A stretch of 7,508 nt of DNA from Clostridia bacterium (GCA_017938565.1 JAGBBI010000020.1:1-7508), one strand, 5' to 3'; numbered from the stretch's first letter, positions 1 through 5,766 are shown. Numbers and translations: made by a program. Notes: generated by a model not told the origin, from the sequence alone.

Positions 1-29
1 CATCGGTTCGAATCCGATTATCTCCACCA
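1..29 (+). tRNA. 3' end of a tRNA, probably tRNA-Ala (5' part outside window)
   Basis: Seen: a T arm (ATCGG stem at 2-6, TTCGAAT loop, CCGAT at 14-18), then the 3' acceptor strand TATCTCC (19-25), discriminator A26 and an encoded CCA (27-29). The 5' half and anticodon lie outside the window, so the identity is inferred. The T at acceptor position 70 would allow the G3-U70 pair that defines tRNA-Ala, the discriminator is A, and Ala is the usual partner of the tRNA-Ile that follows. A different isoacceptor with a GGAGATA 5' strand cannot be excluded. Confidence 0.8.
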
Positions 30-37
30 TATAAAAA

Positions 38-59
38 GTTTGTAGTTAAAACTACAAAC
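38..59. terminator. Inter-tRNA hairpin with a T-tract only on the minus strand
   Basis: GTTTGTAGT (38-46) pairs with ACTACAAAC (51-59) around a TAAA loop. On the + strand it is followed by CCCAT, not T's, so it should not stop transcription between the two tRNAs. It could instead mark a processing site. On the minus strand the same stem is followed by TTTTTAT, so it could stop antisense transcription entering the upstream tRNA. Function is inferred. Confidence 0.45.
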
Positions 60-64
60 CCCAT

Positions 65-141
65 AGGGGTATAGCTCAGTTGGTTAGAGCGCAGCCCTGA
101 TAAGGCTGAGGTCGATGGTTCGAGACCATTTACCCCTACCA
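65..141 (+). tRNA. tRNA-Ile (anticodon GAU)
   Basis: A complete 77-nt cloverleaf is visible. The acceptor strands AGGGGTA (65-71) and TACCCCT (131-137) pair over all seven positions. The D stem begins with GCTC at 74. The anticodon arm is CAGCC-CTGATAA-GGCTG, giving anticodon GAT (Ile codons AUC and AUU). The T arm is GATGG-TTCGAGA-CCATT, the discriminator is A138 and CCA is encoded at 139-141. It sits 35 nt after the preceding tRNA, so the two are probably one transcript. An Ala-Ile pair normally lies inside a 16S-23S spacer, but here a terminator and a protein gene follow instead of 23S rRNA. Confidence 0.97.
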
Positions 142-144
142 TAA

Positions 145-174
145 AAAAAGTACTACCCAATGGTAGTACTTTTT
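145..174 (+). terminator. Rho-independent terminator of the tRNA unit
   Basis: A 13-bp stem is formed by AAAAAGTACTACC (145-157) and GGTAGTACTTTTT (162-174) with a CAAT loop. The A-tract and T-tract form the base of the stem. It begins 3 nt after the tRNA CCA, so it closes the tRNA transcript. The symmetric A/T tracts mean it could work in both directions. Confidence 0.9.
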
Positions 175-176
175 GT

Positions 177-206
177 TTGACTTGTTTGGCATTTGTATAG
201 TATTTT
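177..206 (+). promoter_or_regulatory. Possible sigma-A promoter for the HIT gene
   Basis: TTGACT (177-182) is a good -35 match. TATTTT (201-206) is a 4/6 -10 match at an 18-bp spacing. TATAGT (196-201) looks better as a -10 but is too close. Start at the predicted point would leave almost no leader before the GGAGG at 213, which is the main reason for doubt. Confidence 0.3.
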
Positions 207-223
207 ATAAGTGGAGGGGTAAT

Positions 224-625
224 ATGGACAATTTACCAATAGATTTAAATATTGAAAGTGGTGAACCGCATTTTGAAAATGATACAATGGTTGCTGTTAA
301 ATCGAATAATCTGAAAAATAATACTTTGATTGGTTCTTATGTTATTATACCAAAGTCAGAAGTAAGGTCTCCTTTTGAGTTGTCTGATAAAGAATGGGCA
401 GACTCTAAACGCTTGATGATTCAGGTAAAAGACTACATAGATAAAAAGTATAAGCCAGATGGTTATAACATCGGTTGGAATGTGGGCGAGGTCGCTGGTC
501 AACACGTTGCTCACGCTCATTTACATATTATACCACGATATGCTGATGAATTATATGCGGGAAAAGGAATAAGACATTGGTTTAAACAACCTGAAAATAT
601 AAGAGAGTCATTAAAAAATAACTAA
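224..625 (+). CDS. HIT-family (histidine triad) nucleotide-binding protein, 133 aa
   Basis: The histidine triad is explicit near residues 92-105 (GQHVAHAHLHIIPR): H97, H99 and H101 fit H-x-H-x-H, with H99 expected to be the catalytic nucleophile. Upstream, residues 80-88 (GYNIGWNVG) match the family's nucleotide-binding loop, and the C-terminal AGKGIRHW is also typical. Length is normal for a single-domain HIT protein. Family members hydrolyse or transfer nucleoside phosphates (AMP-lysine, AMP-amide or dinucleoside polyphosphate substrates). The actual substrate cannot be read from sequence. It should be cytosolic, with no signal peptide or membrane segment. The ATG at 224 is chosen because GGAGG (213-217) lies 6 nt upstream. 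An in-frame TTG at 173 lies in the tRNA terminator and is unlikely. It appears monocistronic, flanked by hairpins on both sides. Confidence 0.93.
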   Translation: MDNLPIDLNIESGEPHFENDTMVAVKSNNLKNNTLIGSYVIIPKSEVRSPFELSDKEWADSKRLMIQVKDYIDKKYKPDGYNIGWNVGEVAGQHVAHAHLHIIPRYADELYAGKGIRHWFKQPENIRESLKNN

Positions 626-642
626 ATTGAAATAATTTAAAT

Positions 643-679
643 AAAAAGAATGAACGCACTACCTTTGATTATTCTTTTT
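643..679 (+). terminator. Probable terminator after the HIT gene
   Basis: AAAAAGAATGA (643-653) pairs with TTATTCTTTTT (669-679), including one G-T pair, around a 15-nt loop, and ends in a T-rich run. The stem is AT-rich and weaker than the others in the window. It begins 17 nt after the HIT stop codon. Confidence 0.6.
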
Positions 680-946
680 GTTTATTGTACGTTTTTCTGC
701 TGTTCTTCTAATTATTTTTAATTGTATTGTATGAAAAGAGATTTAAGCAATTGTAAAAATGGCGACAAATTGCTTTACAAAGATTTTTGAATTTATATAA
801 ACTTAAATTATATTTTATTTGGAAATATAAAAGTTAAAATACGTTTATAAAAATAGTATCAAATGTTTCATGAATGAACACTTTTTGTAATATTTAACAT
901 AGAAAGCTGTGGCTTTAACTAAGTTTTTTGAAAAAAGGAGTAGAAA
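680..946 (+). other. Non-coding spacer and leader of the pnuC-family gene
   Basis: No convincing gene is seen; the longest start-bearing frame checked (731) encodes only 19 residues with no ribosome binding site. The spacer holds an imperfect inverted repeat (AAGCAATT at 745-752 with AATTGCTT at 768-775, no T-tract after it). A small stem-loop AAAGC-TGTG-GCTTT lies at 903-916, 20 nt before the ribosome binding site. A TTTTTT-G-AAAAAA segment runs directly into AGGAG. Promoter-like boxes are several but weak in this AT-rich DNA (for example TTGCTT at 770-775 with TATATA at 794-799), and I do not select one. Confidence 0.5.
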
Positions 947-1684
947 ATGGAAGAGAACATCACAAAAGAGAAAGGAACTTTTTTGACATTTATAAAGTCA
1001 TTTAATAAATTTGAATTGATTTGGCTTGCGTCAGTTATTGTTTTGCTTGCTGTTGCTATGATATTTTTACCGGACCTAATGTTTGATGATAGTACCAACA
1101 CATTGATTGTAGTTTGTTCGGTTGTGTCCATCGTAGCAAATCCAATTTGTGAGTTGATGATATCTAAGCAAAGCAGATACAATTTTTTGTTTTCAATAGC
1201 CTTTATTGAAATCACGGAGATGATAATTTATTTATCACTTAATCTTTACAGTTGTGCATTGGTAAGTTTATTGTTTTGGGTCCCAATAGATCTTGTAAGT
1301 TTTTTCAGATGGAAAAAGAACACGGATGAAGAAGATGATGACATAACCAAAGTAAAAAAACTTAATTGGTGGCAAGATGTTTTAATTGTTATAGTAATAG
1401 CAGTTTTTAGTTTTGTTGTAGGATACCTCTTAAGTCTAATACCAGAATGTGAAGATAGTTACTTAGACGCATTTGTTAGTGCGTTAGGAATGGCGAATGG
1501 AATTTTGCTACTTTTAAGATATAGTGAACAATGGTATGCGTGGTTTGCTTATTTGATTTTCGATGCAGTGCTTTGGATTATTTCGGGGCATTACATAATG
1601 CTTATAACGGTAGTTGCTATGATGATAAATACAGTTTATGGTTTTATTAAATGGGTTAAGTATGTGAAAAGAAAGAAACTTTAA
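947..1684 (+). CDS. pnuC: PnuC-family vitamin transporter (probably nicotinamide riboside/NMN), 245 aa
   Basis: This is an integral membrane protein with about seven to eight hydrophobic segments (roughly residues 24-41, 53-68, 80-98, 102-119, 145-165, 175-190, 197-213, 216-235). The C-terminal part carries the PnuC hallmark, a Q-W-x-x-W-x(6)-D pattern (Q195, W196, W199, D206) followed by LWI. It ends in a segment with N228, Y231, G232 and W236 and then a Lys/Arg tail, as in family members. PnuC proteins move vitamins by facilitated diffusion, with trapping by intracellular phosphorylation. Most carry nicotinamide riboside, while relatives carry thiamine or riboflavin, and the sequence alone does not settle which. 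An acidic loop (residues 127-132, DEEDDD) is unusual. The ATG at 947 has AGGAG (936-940) 6 nt upstream. No kinase or NAD-synthesis gene is adjacent, so the substrate has no context support. Confidence 0.85.
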   Translation: MEENITKEKGTFLTFIKSFNKFELIWLASVIVLLAVAMIFLPDLMFDDSTNTLIVVCSVVSIVANPICELMISKQSRYNFLFSIAFIEITEMIIYLSLNLYSCALVSLLFWVPIDLVSFFRWKKNTDEEDDDITKVKKLNWWQDVLIVIVIAVFSFVVGYLLSLIPECEDSYLDAFVSALGMANGILLLLRYSEQWYAWFAYLIFDAVLWIISGHYIMLITVVAMMINTVYGFIKWVKYVKRKKL

Positions 1685-1698
1685 TTAGTAATTCAATT

Positions 1699-1736
1699 AT
1701 ACAAAAGGAAACGCATTTGTGCGTTTCTTTTTGTAT
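1699..1736 (+). terminator. Strong terminator after the pnuC-family gene
   Basis: A 17-bp stem is formed by 1699-1715 and 1720-1736 with a TTTG loop. The core is GGAAACGCA/TGCGTTTC, with one G-T pair, and a TTTTT run lies in the 3' arm. It begins 14 nt after the stop codon. The outer ATACAAAA/TTTTTGTAT part could also work in the reverse direction. Confidence 0.9.
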
Positions 1737-1763
1737 GTCAAAATTGTAATTGCACTCATACAA
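1731..1763. repeat. Inverted repeat TTGTATG-N19-CATACAA
   Basis: Perfect 7-bp arms at 1731-1737 and 1757-1763. The right arm overlaps a -10-like TACAAT (1759-1764) for the downstream DUF11 gene, but no good -35 is placed for it. The left arm overlaps the 3' arm of the preceding terminator, so the two structures would compete. It could be an operator or chance in AT-rich DNA. Confidence 0.3.
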
Positions 1764-1796
1764 TGTTATTGACGGAACTTTCCGATAAATCTACAC

Positions 1797-1804
1797 AGGG
1801 GGGG
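1797..1804 (+). promoter_or_regulatory. Ribosome binding site made of a G7 homopolymer
   Basis: An A followed by seven G's (1798-1804) lies 3 nt before the ATG at 1808. This is the only plausible Shine-Dalgarno sequence and it decides the start: the earlier in-frame ATG at 1763 has none. A run of seven G's is rare in such AT-rich DNA and is of the kind prone to slippage. Confidence 0.6.
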
Positions 1805-1807
1805 ATT

Positions 1808-2632
1808 ATGCCTACAACTATAAATAATCAAGCAACTGCAAATTATCAATTTAATGGTTCAAGCGAAACTAACACTTTAACAACTAATTTAAATTCTATT
1901 GTTCTTGAAGATTCTCAAGGCTTAGCAATTACAAAGACTGGAAATCCAACGACTTTTCTTGCAGGGGATATAATAACCTATACAATAACAATCACCAATA
2001 CCAGTGCAAGTTTTTTAACGGGTGTTAGGATAATTGACAACTTAGGAGGAGGAAATTTAGCATATGTTTTAGGAAGTGCAAGTCTAACAACTGCAACTCA
2101 GACATATCCAGTAACACCAATTGCAACAAATCCATTAACGTTTACACTTCAACAATTGAACGTTGGAGCCACAATGACATTGACCTATCGTTGTCAAGTA
2201 ATATTTAATCTTCCGCAATCGGTAACAAGCATTACTAATACGGTAAATGGTATAGGGTATACAAGTTCTGGAACAGTAACTGGATTTGCAAACTATACCA
2301 TTCAAAAAAAAAATAGTTTAGATTTTTCTTTTGATAAAACAGCGAGCGAGCAAAATGTTTTTCCTAACCAAGTTTTTAGTTATAGGTTGGCGTTTATTAA
2401 TGGAAGCTCGACATCGGCAACGGTTACAAGTTTAACTGACCAATTGCCTTCAAATTTTGTTATTACTTCGGTAGTTTTACAAGAAGGGAATGGGTCTATT
2501 ATTCCACTAACGACCGAAGATTATAACTTGAATGGGACTAATTTTTTTAGTATGCCAACGTCAACTGGGCAAACAATTACAGTTCAAGCGAACTCTACAA
2601 CGATAATTATCATAAATGGTTATTTTTCATAA
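1808..2632 (+). CDS. DUF11 (conserved repeat domain) protein, two domains, 274 aa
   Basis: Two related beta-sandwich repeats are visible. The first spans about residues 39-150 (AITKTGN, then TYTITITNTS, then VRIIDNL). The second spans about 171-272 (FSFDKTAS, then FSYRLAFING, then VTSLTDQLP). This K-T-x, YxxxxxNxS, xxxDxLP layout is that of DUF11, an Ig-like domain usually found in long repetitive surface proteins. The N-terminus (MPTTINNQATANYQF) resembles the start of Firmicutes DUF11 proteins as I recall them. The protein is rich in Thr, Asn and Ser, with a single Cys (C129). There is no signal peptide, transmembrane segment or sortase motif, so how or whether it leaves the cell is unclear. 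Function is unknown; a structural or adhesive role is only inferred. The coding region contains an A10 tract (2304-2313) between the two domains. It is a single-gene unit between two terminators. Confidence 0.82.
   Translation: MPTTINNQATANYQFNGSSETNTLTTNLNSIVLEDSQGLAITKTGNPTTFLAGDIITYTITITNTSASFLTGVRIIDNLGGGNLAYVLGSASLTTATQTYPVTPIATNPLTFTLQQLNVGATMTLTYRCQVIFNLPQSVTSITNTVNGIGYTSSGTVTGFANYTIQKKNSLDFSFDKTASEQNVFPNQVFSYRLAFINGSSTSATVTSLTDQLPSNFVITSVVLQEGNGSIIPLTTEDYNLNGTNFFSMPTSTGQTITVQANSTTIIIINGYFS
2304..2313 (+). repeat. A10 homopolymer inside the DUF11 gene
   Basis: Ten consecutive A's encode part of Gln-Lys-Lys-Asn at residues 166-169, exactly at the linker between the two DUF11 domains. 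Gain of one A puts TAG (2314-2316) in frame at once. Loss of one A gives ATA-GTT-TAG, a stop three codons on. Slippage in either direction would therefore leave only the first domain. Confidence 0.85.
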
Positions 2633-2644
2633 AAATAATCGGTT

Positions 2645-2675
2645 AAGAAAGTCCACTGTGTGGGCTTTCTTTTTT
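2645..2675 (+). terminator. Strong terminator after the DUF11 gene
   Basis: AAGAAAGTCCAC (2645-2656) pairs with GTGGGCTTTCTT (2660-2671), 12 bp with one G-T pair, around a TGT loop. It is followed by a T-rich run (TTTTATTTT). It begins 12 nt after the stop codon. Confidence 0.93.
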
Positions 2676-2725
2676 ATTTTATCGTACATATGTGTGAATA
2701 AATTAAAATAAAATTTTATAAGAAT

Positions 2726-2755
2726 TTGCACTTTTCTCAATTTATGTGATATACT
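2726..2755 (+). promoter_or_regulatory. Extended -10 promoter for the 2788-5757 operon
   Basis: TGATATACT (2747-2755) gives an extended -10: TG, one base, then TATACT, a 5/6 match to TATAAT. TTGCAC (2726-2731) is a weak -35 at 18 bp. Transcription would start near 2762, about 25 nt before the first start codon. It lies directly after the DUF11 terminator and is the best promoter candidate in the window. Confidence 0.6.
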
Positions 2756-2787
2756 TAAATAAGAGTAGACAAAAGGGAGTTAAATGA

Positions 2788-3219
2788 ATGCATAGAATTG
2801 TATTAAACGCAATTAATAAAAATAATACGCTGGCAGCCATTATTGCAAGTTTAATTCTTGTTATTATAGTGGCTGTGTGTGGCTTCTTTTTGGCTAGGAA
2901 ATGGTTCGCATATAAGAAATCAATTGAAGAAAAATTGGAAGAACTTGAGAAAGGGGCGGAAGAAGGAAACATAAGCTCGACTAATGTGGATGAGGCGAAA
3001 GGCGAAAATAGTCAAAGTACCAATGAAGGTGAGTTATCAAAGTCAAATGAAAGTGCCAATGTTTTAATGGATGATTTCAATAATACAAACTTTAAAAACG
3101 TTGAAAATATTGATGTGGTTGAGGATGTTGCAAAAAATGCAAATAGTGAATCACGTGATTTAACACAAAGCGACTATGATGAGAATAAAAATGAAAATGA
3201 CAAAAAGGCGGAGGAGTGA
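2788..3219 (+). CDS. Small membrane protein with long acidic tail, unknown function, 143 aa
   Basis: I do not recognise a family. Residues 15-36 form one strongly hydrophobic segment (LAAIIASLILVIIVAVCGFF core). A basic patch follows (RKW, YKK), then a probable short charged helix (about 44-59), then about 85 residues rich in Glu, Asp, Asn and Ser that look disordered. The basic patch after the membrane segment suggests the tail stays in the cytoplasm, but the N-terminus is also mildly basic, so orientation is uncertain. The ATG at 2788 has GGGAG (2775-2779) 8 nt upstream; the ATG at 2784 reads only three codons. The stop codon ends 1 nt before the next start and overlaps its ribosome binding region, which indicates coupled translation with the lipoprotein gene. 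That makes a joint role at the membrane plausible. Confidence 0.75.
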   Translation: MHRIVLNAINKNNTLAAIIASLILVIIVAVCGFFLARKWFAYKKSIEEKLEELEKGAEEGNISSTNVDEAKGENSQSTNEGELSKSNESANVLMDDFNNTNFKNVENIDVVEDVAKNANSESRDLTQSDYDENKNENDKKAEE

Positions 3220-3220
3220 T

Positions 3221-4111
3221 ATGAAAAAATTAGTGTCGTGTGTTATTGCAAGTGTTATAGTGTTTTCTTTGTGTTTGGTGCTTAGTGGTTGTGCGACAAA
3301 GATGTCATATACATATGATGGTTTTGAAAACTTTTTAAGCGGTAATTTTGTATTGGAAGGAACCGAAGTGCATACTATCAATCTTGACTGGGTATCTGGA
3401 GATGTTTCAATTGAGGTGGTAGATGGAATTGATAAAATAAGTGTTGAAGAAACAAGCCGATATAAAATACTAGAGAATGAAGCATTAAGATATTATTTGA
3501 GTGATGATGGGGTGTTAACAATAAAGTTTAGGGCGTCAAGTGCTAAAAAAGTAAACCTTGCAAAAGAAAAAACTCTAAGCATAAAACTTCCAAAAGCAAA
3601 ATTTATTAAATCTAACTTAATAATCAATGCAGTTTCGGCTGATGTTTATGTAAATCGAATCGAGACAGCAAAAATTAGTGTTACTAATGTAAGTGGCGAA
3701 ACAACCATAATTAATTCAAAAGCATCAATTGCTGATGTAATAAGTGTAAGTGGCGATGTAAAACTTAAAAATAGTGTATTGTATGACTTATCTGTTAATG
3801 CAACTTCGGGAGAAGTCGAGGGTGTGGAGTTGACAAGCGACAAGTTGAAGTTGGTTAATGTTTCTGGGAATATCGTAGCCGATGTCTTGACAACGCCTAT
3901 TTCAATTAATGCAGAGACGGTAAGTGGAAATATAAATATGAAATTTGCAAATGAAAAGGGTTTTACTGCTCAATTTGAAAGCGTATCAGGCAATTTTAAT
4001 TGTGATTTTTCAACTCAACTAAAAGACAATAAATATATTTATCTTGATGGGGTATATGAATATAATTTTGAGACAGTTAGCGGTAATGTAACTATGAACA
4101 AAAGACAGTAG
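3221..4111 (+). CDS. DUF4097-family lipoprotein with about 19-residue VSG repeats, 296 aa
   Basis: A lipoprotein signal peptide is clear: MKK, a hydrophobic stretch at 8-21, and the lipobox LSGC with C24 as the lipidated residue. The protein should be anchored on the outer face of the membrane. The rest is a repetitive beta protein of the DUF4097 type, with turn motifs VSG-(D/E/N) or variants centred near residues 60, 140, 159, 178, 197, 216, 236, 257 and 288. Spacing is exactly 19 from 140 to 216, consistent with rungs of a beta-solenoid. DUF4097 proteins are often found with PadR regulators and DUF1700 membrane proteins; neither is seen here, and the partner is the small acidic-tail membrane protein. 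Molecular function is unknown. The ATG at 3221 is preferred: GGAGG (3210-3214) lies 6 nt upstream and the signal peptide begins there. An in-frame ATG at 3176 inside the previous gene would add a charged, non-signal extension. Confidence 0.87.
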   Translation: MKKLVSCVIASVIVFSLCLVLSGCATKMSYTYDGFENFLSGNFVLEGTEVHTINLDWVSGDVSIEVVDGIDKISVEETSRYKILENEALRYYLSDDGVLTIKFRASSAKKVNLAKEKTLSIKLPKAKFIKSNLIINAVSADVYVNRIETAKISVTNVSGETTIINSKASIADVISVSGDVKLKNSVLYDLSVNATSGEVEGVELTSDKLKLVNVSGNIVADVLTTPISINAETVSGNINMKFANEKGFTAQFESVSGNFNCDFSTQLKDNKYIYLDGVYEYNFETVSGNVTMNKRQ

Positions 4112-4125
4112 GGGTAGATTGTGAT

Positions 4126-5757
4126 ATGAAATCAGACATCGAAATTTCTCGGGAAGCAAGTCCAAAAAATATTATTGAAATAGCAAACGGCTTAGGTTTA
4201 AACGAAAATGATGTTATTCAGTATGGGAAATACAAAGCAAAACTTGATGTAAAAGAAGTAAACCCTAAAGGAAAACTTATACTTGTTACCGCGATTAATC
4301 CAACGAAATCGGGAATCGGCAAAACAACAGTATCAATAGGTCTTGCCGATGCGTTGACGTATTTGGGTAAAAAGTCGTGCCTTGCACTAAGAGAACCATC
4401 GCTAGGTCCTGTATTTGGGGTGAAAGGTGGTGCGACCGGTGGCGGTTATAGTCAGATAATTCCAATGGAAGATATTAATTTGCATTTTAATGGCGACTTT
4501 CACGCTATTACGAGTGCAAATAATTTGCTTTGCAGTTTGATTGATAATCATATTTTCCAAGGGAATAGTTTGAATATTGATTCAAAAAATATTTTGTTTA
4601 ATCGATGTATGGATTTAAATGAAAGAGCGTTAAGGGATATAATTTGCGAAACAACCTATGAAAGAAAAGAAAGGTTTATTATAACATCTGCAAGTGAGAT
4701 TATGGCAATTTTGTGTATGGCTGAGAATTTGGTGGATTTGAAAAAACGACTAGGGAATATTATGGTTGCCTTAGATAAGTCAGGAAAGCCTGTTTATGCA
4801 CGAGATTTACACGCAGAAGAAGCAATGGCTATATTACTTAAAGACGCAATAAAACCAAACCTTGTTCAGACGTTAATTGGAACACCTGCCATAGTTCACT
4901 GTGGACCTTTTGCCAATATTGCGCATGGTTGCAATTCAGTCATTGCAACAAAACTGGCGATGACTTACGCAGATTATACAATAACAGAAGCAGGGTTTGG
5001 TGCTGACCTCGGCGCTGAAAAGTTTATCGATTTTAAATGCCGGGAAGCTGGAATTAAACCCGACTGTGTTGTGTTGGTGGCAACAATAAGGGCAATAAAG
5101 TTACATGGTGGGGAGTCTTACGACAATTTGGCAATTGAAAATGTGGATGCAGTTAAAAAGGGTGTTTGCAATTTAATACATCATATAGGCGTTATTAAAA
5201 ATGTTTATAAATTGCCCGTTGTTGTAACTTTAAACAAATTTGAAAGCGATACAGAAGCCGAAATAGAGGCTGTGGTTTCAGAGCTGGAGGAAGAAGTTGT
5301 ACTTAATGAAGTTTGGGGGAAAGGTGGTAATGGTGCCACGGAGTTGGCAAGAAAGGTAGTTGAAAAGTGTAAACAAACGTCAGAGTTATGTTTTGCTTAT
5401 GAAATTACAGAAAGTGTAGAAAATAAGATAAAAAATGTTGTAACAAAAATATATGGTGGCAAGTCTATAAGTTTTAGCGACAAAGCACGTAAATCGCTTC
5501 AAACCATTTATGACGAGGGGCTTCAGTATTTACCGATAATAATGGCAAAGACCCAGTTTAGCTTATCTGCGGATAAAAATTTGATTGGTGCACCGAGGGA
5601 CTTTAATGTAGAGATTAAAGATATTGAAATAAGAACAGGGGCGGGATTCTTAGTTGTTGTATGTGGTGCAATACTTTTAATGCCGGCACTTGGTAAGGCT
5701 CCATCAGCACTTCAAATGACTATCGATGAGAAAGGGAAAATTGATGGTCTGTTTTAG
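4126..5757 (+). CDS. fhs: Formate-tetrahydrofolate ligase (divergent), 543 aa
   Basis: The enzyme makes 10-formyl-tetrahydrofolate from formate, tetrahydrofolate and ATP in the cytosol, feeding purine synthesis, one-carbon metabolism or acetogenesis. Family features in order: the YGKYKAK N-terminus (33-39), the P-loop-like PTKSGIGKTT (59-68), REPSLGP (89-95), GVKGGATGGGY (98-108) followed by PMEDINLHFNGDFHAI, EAGFGADLGAEKF, VATIRAIKLHGG (318-329), the EVWGKGG segment with W397, and the GAGF C-terminal region. The order is complete, so the gene is intact. Differences from the usual pattern: I64 where the loop normally reads GEGKTT, T104 for the second Ala of the KGGAAGGGY signature, and MPALGKAPSA (519-528) where MPGLPKVPAA is typical. 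It is slightly shorter than the usual 555-560 residues, partly from a short loop near residue 180. The start follows the lipoprotein stop by 14 nt. AGGGG (4110-4114) lies 11 nt upstream, a rather long spacing. It is the last gene of the operon. Confidence 0.95.
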   Translation: MKSDIEISREASPKNIIEIANGLGLNENDVIQYGKYKAKLDVKEVNPKGKLILVTAINPTKSGIGKTTVSIGLADALTYLGKKSCLALREPSLGPVFGVKGGATGGGYSQIIPMEDINLHFNGDFHAITSANNLLCSLIDNHIFQGNSLNIDSKNILFNRCMDLNERALRDIICETTYERKERFIITSASEIMAILCMAENLVDLKKRLGNIMVALDKSGKPVYARDLHAEEAMAILLKDAIKPNLVQTLIGTPAIVHCGPFANIAHGCNSVIATKLAMTYADYTITEAGFGADLGAEKFIDFKCREAGIKPDCVVLVATIRAIKLHGGESYDNLAIENVDAVKKGVCNLIHHIGVIKNVYKLPVVVTLNKFESDTEAEIEAVVSELEEEVVLNEVWGKGGNGATELARKVVEKCKQTSELCFAYEITESVENKIKNVVTKIYGGKSISFSDKARKSLQTIYDEGLQYLPIIMAKTQFSLSADKNLIGAPRDFNVEIKDIEIRTGAGFLVVVCGAILLMPALGKAPSALQMTIDEKGKIDGLF

Positions 5758-5766
5758 AAATAATAA

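Noticed and set aside
731..790. Possible 19-codon small protein in the 680-946 spacer
   Set aside because: No Shine-Dalgarno sequence upstream and too short to judge.
680..946. TPP or other well-known riboswitch upstream of the transporter
   Set aside because: I could not find the conserved TPP core (CUGAGA with a paired second arm) or another consensus I can recall.
919..1215. Minus-strand reading frame of 98 codons over the pnuC-family gene
   Set aside because: Fully antisense to a well-supported gene with a good ribosome binding site; no recognisable domain.
1763..1807. Earlier in-frame ATG for the DUF11 gene (15 more residues)
   Set aside because: No ribosome binding site, overlaps a -10-like box and inverted repeat, and adds residues unlike a signal peptide.
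2742..2972. Minus-strand frame of 76 codons over the start of the small membrane protein gene
   Set aside because: Runs through the promoter and start of the supported gene and has no domain of its own.
3160..3381. Minus-strand frame of 73 codons across the membrane protein/lipoprotein junction
   Set aside because: Antisense to two supported genes and to the lipoprotein signal peptide; hydrophobic content simply mirrors that sequence.
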